From positions 1-24,635 of the forward strand of contig JAEUVW010000242.1 of assembly GCA_016786525.1 (NCBI GenBank): DNA of 24,635 nt, in the 5' to 3' direction. The translations under genes were made by a program, and so were the position numbers. Within the stretch, counting starts at the first letter, position 1. Each line of letters opens with the position of its first letter. Below, piece after piece: positions 1 through 7,665 of this stretch. The notes below the pieces were generated by a model. The model ran no database searches, was not told the origin of the DNA, and saw nothing but the letters and a program-made list of their open reading frames with translations. Source of the stretch: Chitinophagaceae bacterium. Lineage in GTDB: Bacteria; Bacteroidota; Bacteroidia; Chitinophagales; Chitinophagaceae.

Positions 1-890
1 CCCGTCTGGATCTTCCCTGCCAGCGTGCAGGCAATAGCTGCCAGGAAAAACAGGACCAATACCAGCAAGCCTTTGTCTGATTTAGGTGCGTTCTTTTGTG
101 TGAGCAGGAACCTGCGGGTGAATAAAATGGCTGCCAGGCAACTGATACAGGCAAAAATGATCACGCTCAGCAACTGGAACCCGGGCGTGGCAGGAAACAG
201 GTATTGATAGGTATATCCTTTGATACCAAGCTGGGTAAGGCCTGCAAAAAGGACATAGACCACATAGTAAAGGTAACTCCTGTCCCTGACGGAAAAGAAC
301 AGGAAGAGATTGTAAAAGAACATGATCAGTATCACGCCCAGGTAAATTCCTGAAATCAGGTTTTCCCTGGACTGGTTCTGCCATAAGCTTACCGGTTCAT
401 TGATAGAAAGTGGTACGATAATCTGCTCGGCACTTTTGATCCTCAGGTAATAAGTCAGGGTGCTGCCCTTAGGTACATCCAGGTCGAAAATATAAGGCGG
501 AGCTTTGTATTTCCTTTGAGCGAAAGGAAACACTTCACCCATGAATATTCTTTTAAAACCACTATCAGCAGGCACAAAGAGCTCCACTTCATCCAGGATG
601 GGATACGCTACATTAAACAGGAAATGCTCCTGGCTGCTTTGATTGGTTACTGAAAATTTGATCCAGACAGAGTAAGGTGTAAGGCCAAGATTAGGGATAT
701 CCTTATCGTTCTGCTTAAAATCCGGAGATTGTACTACTGTTGCAAAATCCAATTCCTTCTCGACCTGTAAAACACTGAGGTGCTTCCCTATGACAATATC
801 CCCGGTCTGGTCTGTAAGAACCGTCTGACCAAAGGAAAGGGACGTAAAAAATGTGGCAATTAAAAGTAAAAAGGAAGCTAATCTGTTCAC
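1..890 (-). CDS. 7TMR-DISM membrane sensor protein, N-terminal part (runs off left edge)
   Basis: The frame is open from a GTG at 890 to the window edge, giving 296 residues without the C-terminus. It starts with a signal peptide (about residues 1-21, ending near SLSFGQ). A beta-rich extracytoplasmic region of about 150 residues follows, with LTPYSVWIKFSVTN and YYLRIKSAEQ stretches typical of the 7TMR-DISM extracellular domain 2 family. Next come several hydrophobic helices beginning near LISGIYLGVILIMFFYN, the pattern of the 7TM-DISM family. Such receptors usually carry a cytoplasmic kinase, cyclase or DNA-binding output, but that part lies outside the window. I chose the GTG because the signal peptide begins directly there, no in-frame ATG lies near, and it sits 5 bases after the stop of the upstream methyltransferase gene. 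It is the third gene of a tight minus-strand unit. The family call is by motif reading; the ligand and output are unknown. Confidence 0.75.
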   Translation of the reverse strand, partial: MNRLASFLLLIATFFTSLSFGQTVLTDQTGDIVIGKHLSVLQVEKELDFATVVQSPDFKQNDKDIPNLGLTPYSVWIKFSVTNQSSQEHFLFNVAYPILDEVELFVPADSGFKRIFMGEVFPFAQRKYKAPPYIFDLDVPKGSTLTYYLRIKSAEQIIVPLSINEPVSLWQNQSRENLISGIYLGVILIMFFYNLFLFFSVRDRSYLYYVVYVLFAGLTQLGIKGYTYQYLFPATPGFQLLSVIIFACISCLAAILFTRRFLLTQKNAPKSDKGLLVLVLFFLAAIACTLAGKIQT

Positions 891-895
891 TGTTT

Positions 896-1660
896 TTATT
901 TGATTGAGGAAACGACAACAATATTAATTGAACAGGCAAAATATTTGTTTTGATCTGCGTTTTTTAAACCTGTCACAAAGGCTTTATGCTCCTGCTCCGA
1001 CAAGTAATTCTTTTCTTTCATTTCCCCGAGGATCAACTCTATCCAAAGGTAATCGTTCGCTTCTTTAAGGCTTTTTAAAGTAAAAGGAAAGATCTCTGTT
1101 TTGATCTCCTGCAGGCCGGCATGTTCCAGATATTGGGTCAGTCTCCGGGCAGCATAGCCGTTATTGATCTTGGTCTCGGTAAGATAGTGGATCAGCTTTT
1201 GTTGTACGGTTATCTCGCCATGGTAAAATACCAGGCTGGCCCAGTCTGTTTCCACCAGCACTAAAGGTTTGCCTGGCTTCAATACCCTGCGGGCTTCGCT
1301 GATTGTTTCATCCGGTTGTGTCAGATGCTGCACCAGGCGTTCGGCCCTCAGGCCCTCAATGCTTTCTGTATCAAAGGGAATACCTGTTGCTTCTGAACAA
1401 ATAAAGTCAACATTCTGCCCCAGTTCCGCCGCCTGCTTTCCCTTTTCCAGTAAGGCCGGGTCGTGATCGATCCCCACTACTTTAACCTGGTTGCCCAATG
1501 TGCGGGACAAGTTAAGGACATCGATCCCTGTACCACAACCCAGGTCTATAATTGTTCCGCTGCCTGTTTCCAGAAACGGCTTATAGGAATAGGTTTTCAG
1601 GCCCTGAAGGAAAGTTGCGGTATCTTCAAGATAGGCGGCATTGTAGTGTTTCTGAGCCAT
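896..1660 (-). CDS. Class I SAM-dependent methyltransferase
   Basis: This 254-residue protein has SAM-binding motif I as DLGCGTG at residues 39-45. An acidic motif II strand follows (VVGIDHDP, about 61-68), and then a post-I region ending in ARRVLKPGKPLVLVE, as in Methyltransf_11/25 (UbiE-like) enzymes. These mostly methylate small molecules rather than DNA or protein. The substrate cannot be read from the sequence. It sits between a GNAT-like acyltransferase gene (4 bases upstream) and a 7TMR-DISM sensor (5 bases downstream), so all three are probably on one mRNA. The start ATG at 1660 is the first Met after the upstream stop and gives a normal full-length domain. A role in modifying the product of the acyltransferase neighbour is inference from position only. 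Confidence 0.85.
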   Translation of the reverse strand: MAQKHYNAAYLEDTATFLQGLKTYSYKPFLETGSGTIIDLGCGTGIDVLNLSRTLGNQVKVVGIDHDPALLEKGKQAAELGQNVDFICSEATGIPFDTESIEGLRAERLVQHLTQPDETISEARRVLKPGKPLVLVETDWASLVFYHGEITVQQKLIHYLTETKINNGYAARRLTQYLEHAGLQEIKTEIFPFTLKSLKEANDYLWIELILGEMKEKNYLSEQEHKAFVTGLKNADQNKYFACSINIVVVSSIK

Positions 1661-1664
1661 TTTG

Positions 1665-2474
1665 TTACATAATGTTTAAGGTCTTACCGGTAGTATCTGT
1701 CTGCGGCTGGTTTTTCCGGACATTTTCAATGACTTGTTGCAAGTCCCATTGATCCAGGTGGTCAATTTTCAACTCGTAATGAATATCGATCTTCTTTTTT
1801 CTCAGTATTTCTTCCCTGTTCTGTGTCAGATTTTCCCGCAGCAGCATGATGGCGTTCCTGTCTTCTTCTGCGGCACCGCTGAGGCCGGCTATATCTTCCA
1901 GTACCATGGTTGTCGCCAGCAGGTCGATCTTCGGATAATAAAACGTACCGTTGTTGCCTATACGCGGGTCAATCCGGTAGCCCACGCACTCTGCCAGCTT
2001 TACCGTATAGGGAGCACAAAGTGCAAAAAGCGAGGTGAGCCCGATCTGGGAAGAGATCGCTACTGCAGCCCTGGTCAGGAAAATACTTCCGATACCATAG
2101 CCTGATATTTCCCTGGAATTCCATAAACCGCAAATTTCACCGGTGCCCTGTTGTGCATATTGCCATACCAGGTCAAATACCGTTTTGTCCATTGACCCGG
2201 TAGCCTGCTCTATGGGTAAAGCCTCAGTGCCCCCTGCTACATGCACGCGGGCACCTCCATACACTTTCGTTTTATCCAGGGATTCAACGATCAGTACAAA
2301 AGCAGCAGGATTGCGTGTCCATTCGTCTTTTGAAGAAGTTACTTTGGTGACCCCGATACTGGTCAGGACATGTTCATGCCCTTCCAGGAAGAGTGCACAG
2401 GATGCAGGATCGTCAATGGCCCTGAAGGCCCTAAGTCTTACTATAGGATTACCCGTTTGCTCATTTATATCCAT
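1665..2474 (-). CDS. GNAT-fold acyltransferase-like protein (LuxI/FeeM-like pattern)
   Basis: This 269-residue soluble protein has no signal peptide. The stretch at residues 73-88 (GGARVHVAGGTEALPI) looks like the G..R(L/V)...LP(I/L) strand of N-acyl amino acid synthase or autoinducer-synthase-type acyltransferases. At residues 113-140, EICGLWNSRE followed by GYGIGSIFLTRAA resembles the GNAT E-x-x-R-L-A-V plus R-G-x-G-x-G/A acyl-CoA or acyl-ACP binding core. Residues 143-166 (QIGLTSLFALCAPYTVKL and VGY) match the following helix and the GF-type strand end. The C-terminal 80 residues are charged and helical. It is the first gene of the three-gene unit with the methyltransferase and the 7TMR-DISM sensor. 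No clear TAnnTTTG promoter is seen in the upstream 2475-2650 region. The fold assignment is a pattern match, not a search result; the substrate is unknown. Confidence 0.6.
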   Translation of the reverse strand: MDINEQTGNPIVRLRAFRAIDDPASCALFLEGHEHVLTSIGVTKVTSSKDEWTRNPAAFVLIVESLDKTKVYGGARVHVAGGTEALPIEQATGSMDKTVFDLVWQYAQQGTGEICGLWNSREISGYGIGSIFLTRAAVAISSQIGLTSLFALCAPYTVKLAECVGYRIDPRIGNNGTFYYPKIDLLATTMVLEDIAGLSGAAEEDRNAIMLLRENLTQNREEILRKKKIDIHYELKIDHLDQWDLQQVIENVRKNQPQTDTTGKTLNIM

Positions 2475-2651
2475 AGATCAGTTCAAATAAAATTGTCGGA
2501 TTTCATTTTCTAAACCTTGCCTACAGCATGTTGTTTTTTACCGCAAAAAGCGATAATTTGCTTTAATCAAACAACTTACGACAATAAATTCAGCAATACA
2601 ATCAAGAGGCCAACTATTTGGCATAATTAATTTTAGTATAATACCGCGTTG

Positions 2652-2699
2652 CCCTACAAAAAAACTGTTCGGGAAGAACAGTTTTTTGATTATGTAGGG
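2652..2699 (-). terminator. Intrinsic terminator of leucine dehydrogenase gene, nested in a second inverted repeat
   Basis: A perfect 12-bp stem, AAAAAACTGTTC (2659-2670) with GAACAGTTTTTT (2676-2687), has a 5-base loop. Read on the minus strand it lies just past the stop of the gene at 2709 and ends in a T run, so it fits a rho-independent terminator. An outer inverted repeat, CCCTAC (2652-2657) with GTAGGG (2694-2699), encloses it. The A/T-flanked stem could also work on the plus strand, but no plus gene ends here. Confidence 0.85.
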
Positions 2700-2708
2700 G
2701 TATGAGGT

Positions 2709-3776
2709 TTACATGCGTGACTTCATCTTTGCGATGTCGTCGATCCGCTTTTGGGCCATGATCATCGCGGCAGCCTGCGGGTGCGTGTTTTCTTTTTCTG
2801 CCAGCTCATAGATATCAAGCGTACGCTGGTAAATGCGCTCTACGGCACTGTTTACCTTGCCGATGTTATAGCCGTCCAGTTCCGCACTGACATTGATCAC
2901 ACCACCTGCGTTGATGAGGAAATCAGGTCCGTACAGGATGCCTTTTTTAACGAGTTGGGGGCCATGTATATTTTCGTCGGCCAGCTGGTTGTTGGCTGCA
3001 CCTGCGATAATGGAGCATTTCAGTTTGCTGATCGTTTCATCGTTGACGGTTGCTCCCAGAGCGCAGGGTGCATAGATGTCCATATCCAGGTCGAAGATAG
3101 TCGCATTATCCACTACTTCAATAGACCTGTATTTTTCCGAAGCGGATTTCAGTTTGGCCTGATCGATATCAGACACCATCACTTTTGCACCTTCTTCTAC
3201 CAGGTGTCCGATCAGGTATTGTCCTACATGGCCTGCGCCCTGTACCAGCACTTTCTTGCCGGCCAGGCTGTCGTTGCCATAGGCTTTTTTTGCGGAAGCT
3301 TTCATACCCATATACACGCCACGGGCCGTAAAGGGGGAAGGATCACCGCTGCCGCCTGCGTACTCGGGCACACCGGTTACAAACTTTGTTTCCAGCGATA
3401 CAAACTCCATATCGGATGTGTTGGTGTTCACATCTTCTGCAGTAATGTACTTGCCGTTGAGGCTGTTGACAAAACGGCCGTAACGGCGCCACAGTGCTTC
3501 TGACTTCATAGATGGGTCAGCAATGATGACAGCCTTGCCACCACCGATATTCAGGCCGCTGATCGCGTTCTTGTAGGTCATACCGCGGCTCAACCTCAGG
3601 GCGTCTATGAGCGCATCTTCATGGCTTCCGTAGTTCCATACGCGCGTACCTCCGAGTGCAGGACCCAGTGTCGTGTTGTGTATGGCGATGATGGCATTCA
3701 GACCAGAATTGGGGTCGTGGCAAAATACCACCTGTTCGTGTCCCATTTCCTGTACCCTGTCAAAGATTGATTGCAT
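2709..3776 (-). CDS. Leucine dehydrogenase (Glu/Leu/Phe/Val dehydrogenase family)
   Basis: This 355-residue enzyme oxidatively deaminates branched-chain amino acids to 2-oxoacids with NAD+, or runs in reverse. The N-terminal catalytic domain contains GGTRVW (42-47), MTYKNAISGLNIGGGKAV with Lys69 and the conserved Lys81, and TAEDVNT with Asp115. The Rossmann domain has VLVQGAGHVG (GxGxxG, about 180-185) and an acidic SDID strand end for NAD. Length and motif spacing match bacterial leucine dehydrogenases (Lys68 and Lys80 in characterised enzymes) better than the longer glutamate dehydrogenases. It is 67 bases downstream of the DUF4292 gene on the same strand and has its own terminator. A TAATTTCG (3814-3821, minus) may be a degenerate -7 element, so it could be transcribed separately. 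A phenylalanine or valine preference cannot be excluded. Confidence 0.9.
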   Translation of the reverse strand: MQSIFDRVQEMGHEQVVFCHDPNSGLNAIIAIHNTTLGPALGGTRVWNYGSHEDALIDALRLSRGMTYKNAISGLNIGGGKAVIIADPSMKSEALWRRYGRFVNSLNGKYITAEDVNTNTSDMEFVSLETKFVTGVPEYAGGSGDPSPFTARGVYMGMKASAKKAYGNDSLAGKKVLVQGAGHVGQYLIGHLVEEGAKVMVSDIDQAKLKSASEKYRSIEVVDNATIFDLDMDIYAPCALGATVNDETISKLKCSIIAGAANNQLADENIHGPQLVKKGILYGPDFLINAGGVINVSAELDGYNIGKVNSAVERIYQRTLDIYELAEKENTHPQAAAMIMAQKRIDDIAKMKSRM

Positions 3777-3843
3777 AATATGGTTATCCGTTTTAGTTGA
3801 TGAAAATGTGCGGCGAAATTAAATGAAATGAATCAAATTGCTA

Positions 3844-4707
3844 TTATTGTTTTATCGTGTAATTTTTAGGGACGGAGTATGGGTAGGTTTGCTCCTCATT
3901 GATCGTAATGTTGGAGTAGTTCATATCTACGGTCATGGAGCTGCTGTCGCTGAGTATATACAATACTCTGTCGGTAGCCATACGTACGGTGCCAAACTGG
4001 CCGAAATTGCTCAGGCTGTGGCTCATAGAACGGTTGCTGACACCTTGTGCCACTACCTGGCATTTGCGCAGCGTGCTGTCTGTGCGGTCAAATTCAGCCT
4101 GTTCGATATAGTTTTCTTTTTGCAGGCGTACAAGCCAGTTGCTGCCGTTTTCAGCCACATACACCGCGGCGGCATCGTGCAGTACCGTATTGCCCAGCAG
4201 GACATTTTGCAGCGAATAGAAGTCCAGGCCGGCCGGCATAATGTCGTTCAGTTTCGAGATCGGCCCTTCAAAGGCTTGTTTCTCTGTATACAGGATCGCC
4301 CTGAAACTGTCCGGTGTAATAATAGCCCGGGCTACCTGTACGATACCGGCTACGGTAACCGATACCCACACTATGCTGTCCTTTTTCAGGCGTATATTGG
4401 CAATGAAATCATAGCTTTTGTCTCCCCCTTCATAATGCATTTTTGCTTTGGTACTGAAGGTATTCAGCGCTGTAGTGCGCATCCAGAGTGGTGAGAGTGC
4501 AGTCAGTTGCTGCTTCATCACCTCGTTTGTATCGACCACAGCCAGGTCATTTTTCAGGGCTTTGCCGGCAGAGTCCAGCAGTTTAGCCTGCGCTTCGGTC
4601 TTTGCTTTTTGCTTTTTGCCGGGTTTGCGCTTGAATATTGTACAGGAAGATAAAGTGCAGGAAGACAATAATCCTGCACCCAGCAGAGCAGCCACAATTC
4701 TATTCAT
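3844..4707 (-). CDS. DUF4292 family lipoprotein (LolB-like fold expected)
   Basis: This 287-residue protein has a lipoprotein signal peptide (MNRIVAALLGAGLLSSC, Cys17). A second SSC follows five residues later (Cys22), so the lipidated Cys is ambiguous. A Lys-rich linker comes next, then a beta-rich domain containing WMRTTALNTFSTKAKMHYEG, KKDSIVWVSVTVAGIVQVARA, and a C-terminal SYSNI-like region ending in YPYSVPKNYTIKQ. This matches the DUF4292 family of Bacteroidota, which resembles the LolA/LolB lipoprotein carrier fold. No acidic export signal follows the Cys, so it probably faces the periplasm. Its ATG overlaps the stop of the upstream TPR gene by 8 bases (ATGAATAG), suggesting translational coupling. 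A role in envelope lipid or lipoprotein handling is inferred from the family, not shown. Confidence 0.8.
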   Translation of the reverse strand: MNRIVAALLGAGLLSSCTLSSCTIFKRKPGKKQKAKTEAQAKLLDSAGKALKNDLAVVDTNEVMKQQLTALSPLWMRTTALNTFSTKAKMHYEGGDKSYDFIANIRLKKDSIVWVSVTVAGIVQVARAIITPDSFRAILYTEKQAFEGPISKLNDIMPAGLDFYSLQNVLLGNTVLHDAAAVYVAENGSNWLVRLQKENYIEQAEFDRTDSTLRKCQVVAQGVSNRSMSHSLSNFGQFGTVRMATDRVLYILSDSSSMTVDMNYSNITINEEQTYPYSVPKNYTIKQ

Positions 4708-6433
4708 ACAGTTTCTTGTTTTTGATTTTAAGATCCAATTGAGGATTAGACGGATCTTTCAGCTTTGCGATTTTCCAATGCTCCAAAGCTTTATCGATAT
4801 TGTTCAATTTGAAATACACATCACCAAGATGTTCATGCAGGGTGGCATCGGCATCATTGCCGTTTTTTTCAATGGCCTGCTGGATCAGCTCTTTAGCCTT
4901 ATCATATTTACCCTGCTGGTAAAATATCCAGCCGTAGGTATCTAAAAAGGTTGCCTCTCCCGGCCGGATCTGCAGCGACTTGGCCGAATACTTTTCTGCG
5001 TCGTCCAGCTTTTCTTTACGTACCGAAAGGTAATAAGCAAAGTTATTCAGTATCGTTGCATTGTCTGGCGCCAGGCGCAACGCTGCTTCAAAGTTTTGGT
5101 CGGCCTTGGCGTACTCTTTATTGGAGTTGTATGCATCCCCCAGGGAACCGTACATTTCGGCCAAAAGACCTTTGTTGTCTTCCGGCTGAAAATCAATGGC
5201 GGTACTGATGGCCTGGATTCCTTTGGTATATTCTTTTTTATTCACATAGCCAATACCGTTGAGATAATAAAGAATCGCGGATGAAGGATAAAGTTGCAGG
5301 GCTCCCTGGCTGTATACAATAAGCGAATCGGCAGAAGACCTGTCGGTAAGGTTGAACAGCAATTGCTGCCAGACGCTCAGATTGGAAGAGTCGATCCTGA
5401 TCGAGCGTTTATACGCTTCGGTGGCCTCTTTCTGACGGTCGTTCATGGCCAGCAGGTCGCCATAAATACTGAGCAAAGCCGCATTGTTGCTTTTGACTTG
5501 CACCAGCCTTTCGGTCAGTGCCAGGGCATTGCCCCGTGATGCTGAGTCTTTGCCCATATCCTGCAGGTAGGAAACGAGTAAGGTGAGCTGTGTTTGTTCG
5601 TCGATGGTTTTGTTCTCGATCGTCCTCGTGACATACTCAAAATACCGGGCTGTGTCATTCTTTTTACGGTAATAACTGGCCATACCCAGTTGTATGGCGA
5701 TATCGTCGGGAAATTTCTTCTCGGCCTCATCCAGTATTTCCTTCGCCTTGTCTACTTTCAGGTTGTTGTAGTACAGCTCGGCCAGCAAGGCATAGTAACG
5801 CCCTTCCCTGGGATTGTCTTCTATCAGCAGGCGCAGGTTTTTTGCGGCATCTTCTATTTTATTCTGCTTCAGGTAGATCTGGTTCATCTGCAACAGCAGC
5901 TCCTCTTCAGGCCCCCGCTGGTCTTTTAGCCGTTTCAGCTCCCCGATCGCCTTATCAAAATTACCGGCTCTTTGATACAGCAGGGAAGATTTGAGCAGGT
6001 AGTCATCGTTAGGCTTGTAGCGGTCGGCCAGGGCTGCAAATACATCAGCCGCTTCGAGAAACTGATTGCCATTGGCCAGCAGGTTGCCATAAAACTCACG
6101 ATACCACTTGTTTGTGGTATCCAGCTTCATGGCCTTGCGAATATTCTGCGCCGCCAGTGCTGCATTATTTTCCTTGGCATGGATGCGTGCCAGCTCGTAA
6201 TAGGTTGTTGCCACTTCGGGCCGCGCTTCGGCGAAACGCATGAAAAGGGCCTGGGCTTCTTTGACATTGCCCAGGGTGTTTTCTTTTACAGCATCCGCAA
6301 AAATCCTGTCCGTAGCGGCCCTCAGGTTTTGAGCGGTATCAAAAGGCTTTACTTCTGCCAGCTGCGCCTGCAGCTCTCCATACAATAGGGTCGCTGTGAT
6401 GCAGCACAATACTCTTTTTAAAAACAGGGTCAT
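4700..6433 (-). CDS. Secreted tetratricopeptide repeat (TPR) protein
   Basis: This is a 577-residue protein with an N-terminal signal peptide (MTLFLKRVLCCITATLL to ELQAQ), followed almost entirely by TPR-type helix pairs. Examples are ATTYYELARIHAKENNAALA, DYLLKSSLLYQRAGNFDKA and DATLHEHLGDVYFKLNNIDKA, with the W/L-G-Y-A-F-A-P spacing of the 34-residue repeat. About a dozen repeats can be traced by eye. I chose the ATG at 6433 rather than the open frame up to 6520. It yields the signal peptide and makes an ATGA overlap with the stop of the nucleotidyltransferase gene, a classic coupling arrangement. The C-terminus overlaps the DUF4292 lipoprotein start by 8 bases. It is likely a periplasmic scaffold for an envelope complex with its neighbours; the partners are unknown. 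Confidence 0.85.
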   Translation of the reverse strand: MTLFLKRVLCCITATLLYGELQAQLAEVKPFDTAQNLRAATDRIFADAVKENTLGNVKEAQALFMRFAEARPEVATTYYELARIHAKENNAALAAQNIRKAMKLDTTNKWYREFYGNLLANGNQFLEAADVFAALADRYKPNDDYLLKSSLLYQRAGNFDKAIGELKRLKDQRGPEEELLLQMNQIYLKQNKIEDAAKNLRLLIEDNPREGRYYALLAELYYNNLKVDKAKEILDEAEKKFPDDIAIQLGMASYYRKKNDTARYFEYVTRTIENKTIDEQTQLTLLVSYLQDMGKDSASRGNALALTERLVQVKSNNAALLSIYGDLLAMNDRQKEATEAYKRSIRIDSSNLSVWQQLLFNLTDRSSADSLIVYSQGALQLYPSSAILYYLNGIGYVNKKEYTKGIQAISTAIDFQPEDNKGLLAEMYGSLGDAYNSNKEYAKADQNFEAALRLAPDNATILNNFAYYLSVRKEKLDDAEKYSAKSLQIRPGEATFLDTYGWIFYQQGKYDKAKELIQQAIEKNGNDADATLHEHLGDVYFKLNNIDKALEHWKIAKLKDPSNPQLDLKIKNKKLYE

Positions 6434-7437
6434 AGCTGTGTCGAAAAGTCGCCCAGACTGAGTTCGTCCGGCTTGTTGGCGTAAGATACATTTTTGCCCA
6501 ACATACTCTTTTCGATACACGCATTTTTAACAACACTATCGCATTGTATGATACTGTTCGAGATCACAGAACTGACCACTTCTACGCCGGCCTCCAGCGA
6601 TACATAGGGGCCGATGACCGAGTGACTGATCTTTACCCCTTTGCCTATATAGCAGGGCTCTATGATCACACTGTTGTCGATGACAGCTGAGGCGTCCCGC
6701 AGCTGTTCCTTATTCTTTTTCAGTTCCAGGATACGCTCATTGGTATACAGGGTCGCATCTTTATTGCCACAATCCAGCCATTCTGATACCTGGTCGGTAT
6801 AGAATTTGATACCGTTTTGCAGCATATGATCCATAGCATCGGTAATCTGGTATTCTCCTTTGATCATGATATCCTCGTCGATCAGGCGTTGTAATTCCCT
6901 TTTCAGGCCTGCCCCGTCACGGAAATAATATACCCCTATGATCGCCAGGTCGGAAACAAACGTTGTTGGTTTTTCCACAAAAGCTTCAATCTCATTGTTT
7001 CCTTTGAGTTTGACCACACCGAAGGCCGAAGGATCAGCTACCTTTTGTGTCCAGATAATCGCGTCTTTAGTGGTATCGATACTGAATGTGGCATCGAACA
7101 GGGTATCGGCAAACGCAATGAATACATTGCCTTCCAGGGCGTCTGCGGCACAGAGGATGGCGTGGGCAGTCCCCAGCGGAGTTTCCTGGTAACAGATCCT
7201 GCCTTTTGCGCCCAGCGTTTCAGCTGTTTGGAGCAATTGTGCTTCTACTTCTTTGCCAAATGAAGGCCCTATAATGAAGGCGATCTCCCCTACTTTTTCA
7301 TTGCTGGTGGCCACAATATCCTCTACGAGTCTTTGTACAATCGGCTTTCCGGCAACAGGAATCAGGGGCTTTGCTGTAGTGAGTGTATGCGGGCGCATTC
7401 TTTTGCCCATGCCTGCCATCGGTATGATGATATTCAT
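6430..7437 (-). CDS. Sugar-phosphate nucleotidyltransferase with left-handed beta-helix tail
   Basis: This 335-residue cytoplasmic enzyme of the NTP_transferase family joins a sugar-1-phosphate to an NTP to make a nucleotide sugar. The N-terminal signature is MNIIIPMAGMGKRMRPHT (GxGxRxxP), with AKPLIPVAGKPIV next and an active-site Asp in FIAFADTLFD. EKP at about 155 and EYQITDAM at about 212 fit the sugar-binding region of RmlA/GalU/mannose-1-phosphate guanylyltransferase enzymes. Residues 240-310 show hexapeptide-like repeats (VIDNSVIIEPCYIGKGVKI and following), a left-handed beta helix. The sugar and base are not decidable by eye. It heads a coupled operon with the TPR and DUF4292 proteins. 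A TACCTTTG at 7478-7485 on the minus strand is a likely promoter element, giving a leader of about 35 bases. Confidence 0.88.
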   Translation of the reverse strand: MNIIIPMAGMGKRMRPHTLTTAKPLIPVAGKPIVQRLVEDIVATSNEKVGEIAFIIGPSFGKEVEAQLLQTAETLGAKGRICYQETPLGTAHAILCAADALEGNVFIAFADTLFDATFSIDTTKDAIIWTQKVADPSAFGVVKLKGNNEIEAFVEKPTTFVSDLAIIGVYYFRDGAGLKRELQRLIDEDIMIKGEYQITDAMDHMLQNGIKFYTDQVSEWLDCGNKDATLYTNERILELKKNKEQLRDASAVIDNSVIIEPCYIGKGVKISHSVIGPYVSLEAGVEVVSSVISNSIIQCDSVVKNACIEKSMLGKNVSYANKPDELSLGDFSTQL

Positions 7438-7477
7438 AGATAAGTCACTTTGTTTTGTTTTTGTACGAAAAGGTGCG

Positions 7478-7485
7478 CAAAGGTA
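7478..7485 (-). promoter_or_regulatory. -7 promoter element (TACCTTTG) for the nucleotidyltransferase operon
   Basis: TACCTTTG on the minus strand matches the Bacteroidota -7 consensus TAnnTTTG exactly and lies about 40 bases before the ATG at 7437. No good TTTG -33 element is found at the expected spacing, so the call rests on the -7 box and its position. Confidence 0.5.
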
Positions 7486-7665
7486 AGCCCCATTTTGATA
7501 TGACAGGATGATTTAGCCCGGTGCATGAGGATTTTTATCGGTTGCTCCCGTGCTGCCTTATCGTCAGCATGTCTTTCCTAAAGAAGCAGTTTTCCGGATA
7601 CGGTACAACAAACGCAACTATAGACTATATTCGTATTATAATACTATTTCAACTTCAATCTGACC

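Noticed and set aside
715..939. 74-codon minus-strand frame with an ATG near the start of the 7TMR-DISM gene
   Set aside because: It is a different frame that lacks the signal peptide and receptor domain; the GTG frame at 890 carries both.
2751..3503. 250-codon plus-strand frame opposite leucine dehydrogenase
   Set aside because: It is fully antisense to a gene with clear catalytic motifs; the protein shows no domain and an unusual Cys/His-rich composition typical of shadow frames.
6434..6520. 29-residue N-terminal extension of the TPR protein
   Set aside because: The extension lies inside the nucleotidyltransferase gene and would hide the signal peptide; ATG 6433 forms an ATGA overlap.
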